This document shows, one piece after another, positions 57,596 to 64,000 of a stretch of 64,000 bases of DNA. The stretch covers positions 1-64,000 of the forward strand of contig JAJDWR010000073.1 in assembly GCA_022825505.1 (NCBI GenBank), in the 5' to 3' direction. Positions within the stretch are counted from its first letter, which is position 1, and each line of letters opens with the position of its first letter. The translations under genes were made by a program, and so were the position numbers. Origin of the DNA: Gammaproteobacteria bacterium (GTDB taxonomy: Bacteria > Pseudomonadota > Gammaproteobacteria > Steroidobacterales > Rariloculaceae). The notes beneath the pieces were generated by a model. The model ran no database searches. It was not told the origin of the DNA and was given only the letters and a program-made list of their open reading frames with translations.

Positions 57596-58909
57596 CTACC
57601 GCCACTGATCAAGCATGTCCGAGAACACTGCCAGATCCGGATCGATGGACTCGTAACGGCTCGGCAACTCCAGCAGTGCGGCCAGAGACGCGGGGACCGG
57701 GACGGACGTGCCCGCAGCCGGCTCCACGATATTGTCGAACTTGGCCGGATGGGCTGTGGCGACGACGATCCAGGAGGCTTCGGTACACCGCGCCTGGGGT
57801 AGCTGGTCGTAGACGTTGAAGCCGGTGGCTGTATGCGGGCACCAGACCCGCTCCAGACGCTCGTAGTCTCGGGCAATCTGCTCTCGAATGGCGGCATCGC
57901 TGACCGGATAGGCCTCCACGGAGCTGCGCAGGTCGCCAAAATCGGGCACCAGGTGCCGAAGGCGCTCCATGTTGCTGGGATTGCCGACATCCATCGCGGA
58001 AGCCAGGGTCTGGATGCTGGGACGAGGTTGCCAGTCCCCCGTCGCCAGGAATTCGGGCAGTACCCGGTTGGCGTTGGTGGCCAGAATGATGTCCCCGATG
58101 GGCATGCCCATCGCACGCGCCCAGATACAGGCCAGGGCGTTGCCCAGGTTGCCCGTGGGCACGATGAAGTTCGCGGGCCTGTGCTCGGTCCGCCAGTGCC
58201 ACAAGCTGGCCGCCGCATGGTAGACCACCTGCGGCAGCAGTCGGCCCAGGTTGATGCTGTTGGCCGCGCTCAGGCGGTGGCGCATGTTCAGGGACGGGTC
58301 GGTGAACGCGCTCTTGACCAGGGTCTGGCAGTCGTCGAAGGTGCCGTTGACCTCGAATGAGCGGACATTTTCCGACCAGCAGGTGAGTTGGTGCTTCTGC
58401 CTCGGCGAGACCTGCCCGGCGGGAAACAGCACTCCCACTCGCATGCCGCGGCGGCGGTGAAAGGCGGCGGCGACCGCCCCGCCCGTATCGCCCGAAGTGG
58501 CGACCAGAATGGTCAGTGGGCGCTGGTCCTCCGGTTCCAGCAGCGGCAGCGAGCGCTCCATGACGGCGGCCAGGAATCGCGCTCCAACGTCCTTGAAGGC
58601 CGCGGTAGGGCCATGAAAGACTTCCAGTACCCACAACGGCCCCCTGCCCTTGTCCACGGAAACGAGTGGCACAGGAAAATCGAGAGCCTGCCCGCACAGC
58701 GCTCGCAGATCGGGCGCCAGCGGCGAACCCGCGGCAAAGGGCGCCAGTAGCCGGGTGCCGATGTCCTTGAGCGAGTCGCCCTGAATGTCGTTCGGGTCGA
58801 ACCGGGGCAGGTCTTCGGGAACGTAAAGGCATCCATCGGGCGCCAGGCCCTGGCTGACGGCGCCGATAAAGTCCGTCTCGTGCGCGCCCCGCGTGCTCCA
58901 GAATCTCAT
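57596..58909 (-). CDS. thrC: Threonine synthase
   Basis: Converts O-phosphohomoserine to threonine with pyridoxal phosphate. The 437-residue protein starts RFWSTRGAHETDFIGAVSQG, shows the PLP lysine region HGPTAAFKDVGARFLA, ILVATSGDTGGAVAAAF and FIVPTGNLGNALACIWARAM. The ATG at 58,909 matches the family start; a longer frame begins 63 bases earlier, overlapping the thrA end region. It follows thrA on the same strand with 69 bases between, without thrB in the gap. Confidence 0.92.
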   Translation of the reverse strand: MRFWSTRGAHETDFIGAVSQGLAPDGCLYVPEDLPRFDPNDIQGDSLKDIGTRLLAPFAAGSPLAPDLRALCGQALDFPVPLVSVDKGRGPLWVLEVFHGPTAAFKDVGARFLAAVMERSLPLLEPEDQRPLTILVATSGDTGGAVAAAFHRRRGMRVGVLFPAGQVSPRQKHQLTCWSENVRSFEVNGTFDDCQTLVKSAFTDPSLNMRHRLSAANSINLGRLLPQVVYHAAASLWHWRTEHRPANFIVPTGNLGNALACIWARAMGMPIGDIILATNANRVLPEFLATGDWQPRPSIQTLASAMDVGNPSNMERLRHLVPDFGDLRSSVEAYPVSDAAIREQIARDYERLERVWCPHTATGFNVYDQLPQARCTEASWIVVATAHPAKFDNIVEPAAGTSVPVPASLAALLELPSRYESIDPDLAVFSDMLDQWR

Positions 58910-58978
58910 CGGTTCTCCGGGAGCCATGGCGTCGGAGCCTGTACCGTGCACCCGCGCGTGTTGGAGCAGCACATCGGA

Positions 58979-61543
58979 TCAGGCGTGGTTGGCGCCGAGC
59001 ATGCTGCACAAGCGCAGGATGTCGGCGAAGATGCCTGCCGCGGTGACGTCCGGCCCGGCCCCCGGTCCGCGAACGATGAGCGGATTGTCGGCGTAGCGCC
59101 GGGTCACGAACTGCACCACGTTGTCGGTCAGGCTGATCCCGGCGAAGGGATGGTCTCTCGGGAAGGTCCGTAACGCGACCTCGGCCCGCCCGCTGGAGAG
59201 GTCTACCTCAGCTACGTAGCGAAGGACGCGGTTTTCCCGTTCCGCAGCCCTGAATCGCCCCGCCATCGGAGCGTCGAAGTCTGCCAGCCGATCGAGAAAC
59301 TCGTCGACCGAGCTCACGGCCTCACTGGACAATTCCGCCGGAACGAGACTCTCGACTTCGATGTCCGCCAATTCCAGCTCCAAGCCGGCCTCCCGGGCCA
59401 GGATAACGGCCTTGCGCGCAACATCCATGCCGGACAGATCGTCCCTGGGATCCGGCTCCGTATAGCCCTGGGCGCGAGCGTCACGCACAATCTCCGAAAA
59501 CGGCCGCGTGGCATCGAAGACGTTGCATAGATAGGCCAGCGTCCCGGAGAAGATCCCGCTGATGCTCGCAATGTCGTCGCCCGTCTCCACCAGATCCCGC
59601 AACGTCTTGATGACAGGCAATCCCGCGCCAACGGTCGTTTCGTAGAGGAAATGGGTGTTTGCGCTTCGGCAGATCGACTTGAGTCGGCGGTAATTGTCCA
59701 TCGAGTCGCTGTGCGCGCGCTTGTTGGGCGTGATGACATGGATGCCCCGTTGCAACCAATCCACGTATCGGGCGGCAACGTCCGCATCCGCCGTGCAGTC
59801 GACCAGCACCGCGTGCGGCAGGTGATCCGCTTGCACATGGTCGACAAAGCGCGGCAGATCCATTTCGGACCCCTGCTCCAGCGCCGACCGCCAGTTCTCA
59901 AGGTCGACCCATCGGTCGTCCAGGGCCATGCGCCGGCTCCCGCCCAGGCCCCGTACGCGCAGATCGAGATTGAAGTCCTCCCGCAGACGGTCCACCTCCC
60001 CCGCCATCTGGTCCAGCAGCACGCTGCCCACGGAACCCGGCCCGATGAGGCCGATGGAGACGGTCTTCGCCGAAAGGTAGAAGCTGGCATGCACCGTGCG
60101 TAACGCACGGGTCATGTCGGCGGACGAAATCACCGCGGAGATATTGCGCTCGGACGCGCCCTGGGCGATAGCCCGCACGTTGATTCCGGCCTTGCCCAGG
60201 GTCGCGAAGAATCGGCCCGATACACCGGGGGTCCCGGCCATGCCGTCGCCGACCACCGCGAGCACCCCGCATCCCGTGGTGATGTCGACCTTCTGGACCT
60301 GCGCCTGGGTCAGTTCCAGGGCAAACGCCTCCTCGACAACGGACTTGACCTGTTCGGCGGATTCCTCGGGTACCGCAAAACAGATGGAATGCTCGGAGCT
60401 TCCCTGGGAAATGAGCATGACGGAGATTCCCGCGTCCCGCAGGGCGCCGAAGAGACGGTCGGCGGTTCCGGGCACCCCGATCATGCCGGAGCCCTCCAGG
60501 TTGACCAGGGCGACCCCGTCGATGCCGCTTATGCCCTTGACGACGGTCCCGGGCCCGCCGGGAGCCCCGATGATGCGGCTGCCCGGGTGCTCAGGATTGA
60601 ACGTGCTGCGAATCCGGATCGGAATCTCGTGGGAAACCGCCGGCGCCATGGTCTGGGGGTGGATCACGCGTGCCCCGAAGTACGCCAGTTCCATGGCCTC
60701 GTTGTAGGAAATCTCGTCGATTACGGTGGCTTCGGGCACGCGCCGCGGATCTCCGCTCATGACTCCGTCGACATCGGTCCAGATGTGAACGGCGTCCGCC
60801 CCCAGCAAGGCGGCAAAGATGGAAGCGGAATAGTCGCTGCCATTTCGGCCCAGGGTCGTCTGCAAGCCATCGGAATTTCTGGCGATGTAGCCCGTGATAA
60901 CGGCCACTCCGTCGAAGTCGGGCGATAGCGCCGCCGCCAGGTTGCTGCGCGTTTCTTCCCAGACCACCGCCGGCCCCATTTCGCCCGGTTCCACCGTGAG
61001 CACATCCCGCGCGTCGAAGAACAAGACTTTTCCACGACAATCGGCGGGCCCTGCGGTATCGGTGCGATCAGCGGCGTCCGCGACATCGGGGAGGGCGGCC
61101 GGAGCGACGGCTGCTGCAGTTTCCACGCGAACTTCCAGCAAGGCCGACAGAAGCCTTGCCGACCACAGTTCCCCGAAGCCCGAGATCATGTCCTGACTGC
61201 GCCGCGAGGTGGCCTTGACCAGGGCCAACGCTTCGAGAATCCGCCTTATGTCGCCGAGATCGGTTTCCAACTGCTCCACGAACGGAGCCGCAGCATCCTC
61301 ACCGAGCAATGCTGCTGCCAACTCGACATGACGCTGCCGCACCGCGTCCATTGCCTCTTCCACCGGCTGCTGGCGGGAAGCCCGGTCGATGAGGCCGAAC
61401 AGCATGTCGGTGACGCCGCCAACCGCGGAAACCACCACACCGAGGTTGCCCGCAGGCTGGTCGCGCACGATGCCGGCCACGCGCCTGAAGCAGTCCGCAT
61501 CGGCCAGACTGCTGCCGCCGAATTTATGGACGGTCCAGCTCAC
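58979..61543 (-). CDS. thrA: Bifunctional aspartokinase/homoserine dehydrogenase I
   Basis: Catalyses the first and third steps of the threonine branch. The 854-residue fusion has an aspartokinase domain (VHKFGGSSLADADCFRRVAG, TLGRNGSDYSASIFAALLGA), two ACT regulatory repeats near residues 340-480 and a homoserine dehydrogenase domain (VSIGLIGPGSVGSVLLDQMA, YETTVGAGLPVIKTLRDL, SGIFSGTLAYLCN). Feedback inhibition by threonine is expected from the ACT domains. An alanine-rich insert within the kinase (ALPDVADAADRTDTAGPAD) is longer than in E. coli. The rpe stop lies 13 bases upstream, giving the order rpe-thrA-thrC. Confidence 0.93.
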   Translation of the reverse strand: MSWTVHKFGGSSLADADCFRRVAGIVRDQPAGNLGVVVSAVGGVTDMLFGLIDRASRQQPVEEAMDAVRQRHVELAAALLGEDAAAPFVEQLETDLGDIRRILEALALVKATSRRSQDMISGFGELWSARLLSALLEVRVETAAAVAPAALPDVADAADRTDTAGPADCRGKVLFFDARDVLTVEPGEMGPAVVWEETRSNLAAALSPDFDGVAVITGYIARNSDGLQTTLGRNGSDYSASIFAALLGADAVHIWTDVDGVMSGDPRRVPEATVIDEISYNEAMELAYFGARVIHPQTMAPAVSHEIPIRIRSTFNPEHPGSRIIGAPGGPGTVVKGISGIDGVALVNLEGSGMIGVPGTADRLFGALRDAGISVMLISQGSSEHSICFAVPEESAEQVKSVVEEAFALELTQAQVQKVDITTGCGVLAVVGDGMAGTPGVSGRFFATLGKAGINVRAIAQGASERNISAVISSADMTRALRTVHASFYLSAKTVSIGLIGPGSVGSVLLDQMAGEVDRLREDFNLDLRVRGLGGSRRMALDDRWVDLENWRSALEQGSEMDLPRFVDHVQADHLPHAVLVDCTADADVAARYVDWLQRGIHVITPNKRAHSDSMDNYRRLKSICRSANTHFLYETTVGAGLPVIKTLRDLVETGDDIASISGIFSGTLAYLCNVFDATRPFSEIVRDARAQGYTEPDPRDDLSGMDVARKAVILAREAGLELELADIEVESLVPAELSSEAVSSVDEFLDRLADFDAPMAGRFRAAERENRVLRYVAEVDLSSGRAEVALRTFPRDHPFAGISLTDNVVQFVTRRYADNPLIVRGPGAGPDVTAAGIFADILRLCSMLGANHA

Positions 61544-61556
61544 GGGTTGTCTTCGG

Positions 61557-62234
61557 TCAGGCGCTGCGTGCGGCAGCGAGTTCGGCCCTCATCCGGCCGA
61601 TGATGGCGGCATAGTCATCAGTGCCGAATATGGCGGAGCCCGCCACGAACGTGTCGGCGCCGGCCTCGGCGATCCGCCGGATGTTCCCGGCCTTCACGCC
61701 GCCATCCACCTCCAGGCGAATCGGCCGTCCGGATGACTCGATCAGGCCCCGAGCCCTTTCCACCTTGTCCATGACGCTTTCGATGAACTTCTGTCCGCCG
61801 AATCCCGGGTTGACGGACATCAGCAGGATCATGTCCACCTTGTCCATTACGTATTCGAGCCAGGTCAGCGGCGTTGCCGGATTGAATACCAGTCCGGCAC
61901 GGCAGCCGCAATTGCGGATGAGCTGCAGGGTCCGGTCCGGATGCTCGCTGGCCTCCGGATGGAAGCTGATGTAATTGGCTCCTGCCGACGCGAAGTCCTC
62001 GACCAGCCGATCCACCGGGCTGACCATCAGGTGCACGTCGATGGGCGCCTCGATGCCGTGGTCGCGAAGCGCCCGGCAGACCATCGGGCCGATGGTGAGA
62101 TTGGGCACGTAGTGATTGTCCATCACGTCGAAGTGAACGATGTCGGCGCCTGCGGCAAGCACGGCATCGACTTCCTCGCCCAGGCGGGCGAAGTCGGCGG
62201 ACAGTATCGATGGAGCGATCCAGTAGTCGTTCAT
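61557..62234 (-). CDS. rpe: Ribulose-phosphate 3-epimerase
   Basis: Pentose phosphate pathway enzyme interconverting ribulose 5-phosphate and xylulose 5-phosphate. The 225-residue TIM barrel has [66 protein letters not shown] and the phosphate loop [11 protein letters not shown]. The start at 62,234 ([10 protein letters not shown]) is the family start; a longer frame upstream is not. Likely transcribed with thrA. Confidence 0.94.
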   Translation of the reverse strand: MNDYWIAPSILSADFARLGEEVDAVLAAGADIVHFDVMDNHYVPNLTIGPMVCRALRDHGIEAPIDVHLMVSPVDRLVEDFASAGANYISFHPEASEHPDRTLQLIRNCGCRAGLVFNPATPLTWLEYVMDKVDMILLMSVNPGFGGQKFIESVMDKVERARGLIESSGRPIRLEVDGGVKAGNIRRIAEAGADTFVAGSAIFGTDDYAAIIGRMRAELAAARSA

Positions 62235-62391
62235 TGGCACGGTTCTATCCGAACGGGAATGTCGGCGGCTATTCTGCCCGTAGTGATGGGGGTGTGCCAA
62301 CCACGCGCCTTCCACCGCATTCAATCCACCACACTCTAACCGCTACCCGCGATCCACCGCATGCCATCAACCACGTACCGTCCACCGCGCG

Positions 62392-63780
62392 CTAGCCGGT
62401 TTCGCGCGCTGCTGCGGGGTGGTCCCGCTTGAGCCGGAAACTCAACAGAATCAGCAGCGCGATAAGAACGCTGACGGTGACCAGCGCTGCCCGATAGCCC
62501 GCCTCGGCCCCCTGCCCCGACGCGGCGAAACCTCCAAGGGCCGCCGCACCTGCGATTCGCCCGATGCTCAGGCAGAGCGTCAGCAGGCCCTGGCCCGCCC
62601 CCCGATGACGCTGAGACGTCTCACGAATGACCACGTATCGCAGCGGTGCGCCAAGCAGGCCGGAAAGCCCGAGGCCGACGAGCGCGCCGCCGAGATAAAA
62701 GGTCTCGACCGTCAGCGCCGGCAACCCGAACACCAGCAACCCGCACACCACCAGAGCGAGGCCCGCCTGGATCACCTGTCTGGCGCCTCTGCGGGTCAGC
62801 AGCACCCCGGCAAGGGGCCCGCCGATCATGATCGCCAGTACCAGCGGCACCAGCATGAAGCTGGCTGTATGGTCCTCGACGCCCAGCGAGGTCACCGCCA
62901 GCGCGGGCAGGAACACCATACCGGCTTCCGCCAGACCCGTGCCCGCCGCGATACAGCCCACCAGCCGCAGTTCCCTGGAACGCAGCAGATCGGGATGCAG
63001 GACCGGATCCTCCGCGCGGGTTTCCACCTTCCAGAACAGCAGTGCCGACACGAAGGCGACGACGAGGAAGGGCAACACCTGCGCCGAGGCCACGCTACCC
63101 GCAACTGCCGACGTATCCAGTTCGCTGATCGACCATGCCAGACACGCAAGCACGATGCACAGCAGCCCCGTACCCGCCGCGTCGAATGGACGTCGATCGG
63201 GATCGCGGTCGCCGGGCAGAATGGCCGCCGCTTGCCAGAACACGATTCCCGCTACCGGCAGGTTGATCAGAAACAACCAGCGCCAATTGAACTGCAGCAG
63301 CACACCGCCAAACAGCGGACCCACCAGAAAGGCCAGTCCGAAGACGGCTCCGATCAGTCCCAGAGCGGGTCCCCGGCGCGCCGGGAGAAAGGTATCGCCG
63401 ATCACCGCACTTGCCACGGGCAACAGCCCGCCGGCGCCGAATGCCTGGATCGCCCGGCCCGCCAGTAGCAGCGGGAAACTCGGCGCGGTGGCCACCAGGG
63501 CCGAACCGGCCGCGAACAACGCGATATCGGCCAGGTAGACGGCCCGCCGGCCGTATCGGTCCGACAGCTTCGCCATCAGGGGCGCGCCGAGAAGACTGAA
63601 CAGGATGTACACGTTGAAGACCCAGGAGAGCGCACGGCTGTCCACGGCGAATTCGGCCTGGAGGGCCGGCAGCGCGGGGCCCACGATGGCAATGTCCAGC
63701 GCTCCCATGAACACGCCGGCAAACAGCACACCCAGGATTCGCCAGGAGCGGGCATCGCCCAATGAAATCAGTGGATTCAT
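62392..63780 (-). CDS. MFS exporter (drug:H+ antiporter-like)
   Basis: A 462-residue major facilitator with roughly 12-14 membrane helices. It carries motif A (KLSDRYGRRAVYLADIAL), the first-helix FMGALDIAIVGPALPALQAE that marks multidrug DHA2-like carriers, and the N-terminal loop GLIGAVFGLAFLVGPLFGG (motif C-like). The ATG at 63,780 has CAGGGGAA just ahead. Substrate is not predictable. An inverted repeat overlaps its likely promoter, which suggests repressor control. Confidence 0.83.
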   Translation of the reverse strand: MNPLISLGDARSWRILGVLFAGVFMGALDIAIVGPALPALQAEFAVDSRALSWVFNVYILFSLLGAPLMAKLSDRYGRRAVYLADIALFAAGSALVATAPSFPLLLAGRAIQAFGAGGLLPVASAVIGDTFLPARRGPALGLIGAVFGLAFLVGPLFGGVLLQFNWRWLFLINLPVAGIVFWQAAAILPGDRDPDRRPFDAAGTGLLCIVLACLAWSISELDTSAVAGSVASAQVLPFLVVAFVSALLFWKVETRAEDPVLHPDLLRSRELRLVGCIAAGTGLAEAGMVFLPALAVTSLGVEDHTASFMLVPLVLAIMIGGPLAGVLLTRRGARQVIQAGLALVVCGLLVFGLPALTVETFYLGGALVGLGLSGLLGAPLRYVVIRETSQRHRGAGQGLLTLCLSIGRIAGAAALGGFAASGQGAEAGYRAALVTVSVLIALLILLSFRLKRDHPAAARETG

Positions 63781-63795
63781 GTTCCCCTGGCCGGC

Positions 63796-63817
63796 TTCAC
63801 GCAGAAAAGCGCGTGAA
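63796..63817 (-). promoter_or_regulatory. Inverted-repeat operator candidate ahead of the MFS exporter
   Basis: TTCACGC-(8 bases)-GCGTGAA, a perfect 7-base inverted repeat, lies between the MFS start and a minus-strand -10-like TATAGT (63,817-63,822). A protein bound there would block transcription. No regulator gene is adjacent in the window, unless it is the gene starting at the right edge. Confidence 0.4.
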
Positions 63818-63992
63818 CTATACACAATACGCGGAGTCCTCACCTGCGGCGCCGATCGTACAGTGGCACTCCTGCGGCACCGCTCCTCCGGCACGCTGCG
63901 CCAGGAGCAGACTCAAGGCCCGCGGTCCACGTCTCGGTGAAGCGCCTCCCAATTTCCGTGCGCCCCAACAGCACTTGTTGCACAATCGAACC

Positions 63993-64000
63993 ATGAACGA
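63993..64000 (+). CDS. Possible start of a gene cut by the window edge
   Basis: An ATG followed by AACGA at the very end, oriented away from the MFS exporter. Only two and a half codons are visible, so it may or may not be a real gene. Confidence 0.2.

Noticed and set aside
57609..59009. A 466-codon minus-strand frame
   Set aside because: Alternative frame of thrC; it has no motif and an arginine-rich composition.
61544..62391. Threonine attenuation leader ahead of thrA
   Set aside because: Only 13 bases separate rpe from thrA, and the region before rpe has no run of Thr/Ile codons or terminator hairpin.
62419..63468. A 349-codon plus-strand frame
   Set aside because: Antisense to the MFS exporter, glutamine- and arginine-rich, no recognisable domain.

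Overview
The window is GC-rich, densely coded chromosomal DNA, most likely from a gammaproteobacterium, probably an environmental aerobe and quite possibly an undescribed lineage. The pointers are MiaE, a fused aspartokinase-homoserine dehydrogenase (ThrA), an E. coli-type PurB and TatD, the pgsA-uvrC pair, CCA-encoding tRNA genes and many exported hydrolases with Tat, Sec or lipoprotein signals. No phage, insertion sequence, integrase, rRNA or CRISPR array was found. Assignments come from reading motifs and family resemblance; no database search was run.

Layout. Bases 1-6,017 (minus strand) hold an operon-like run: exported cupin, Tat-exported amidase, lipoprotein-like amidase, AhpD-like protein and FAD oxidoreductase. 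Bases 6,372-11,005 hold a solitary RnfC, a CBS-domain protein, a lipoprotein, a secreted F420/NADP-reductase-like protein, tRNA-Cys and a HupE-like membrane protein. Bases 11,059-20,812 form an aromatic-catabolism locus: a TRAP importer, then two divergent gene sets (DapA-like aldolase and FumA-acetoacetase-family decarboxylase/isomerase on the minus strand; CHM isomerase, CHMS dehydrogenase, and LigA and LigB dioxygenase subunits on the plus strand) and an ACMSD-type decarboxylase on the minus strand. Bases 20,973-28,203 hold a VapB antitoxin with a gutted VapC, two exported hydrolases, a NatAB exporter and a DUF5916 outer-membrane protein. Bases 29,904-33,449 are a tryptophan-tryptophylquinone amine dehydrogenase cluster in the aauB-E-D-A-cytochrome order. 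An AbiE-like toxin-antitoxin pair follows.

Bases 34,836-47,478 are mostly housekeeping (pgsA, uvrC, class II DAHP synthase, NfeD-slipin, mazG, CoA-type Nudix, fumC, purB, miaE), followed by mnmA to 48,687. Embedded here is the most interesting feature: an AhpD-like gene whose second redox cysteine codon is an in-frame UGA, followed at a suitable distance by a GC-rich hairpin. This is a candidate selenoprotein with a C-x-x-U motif. Bases 48,835-53,233 are accessory: a TonB receptor with an EF-hand-like loop, a Phd/VapC module, two tandem TIR-domain genes and a truncated Xre-type antitoxin. Bases 53,305-64,000 return to core genes (acnA, a DUF4389 protein, tatD, and the rpe-thrA-thrC run without thrB) and end with an MFS exporter whose promoter overlaps an inverted repeat.

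Taken together, the organism seems equipped to scavenge nitrogenous and aromatic compounds. Exported amidases release acids and amines, the periplasmic amine dehydrogenase oxidises amines, and the TRAP system plus meta-cleavage enzymes degrade aromatic acids. That link is an inference from co-occurrence.
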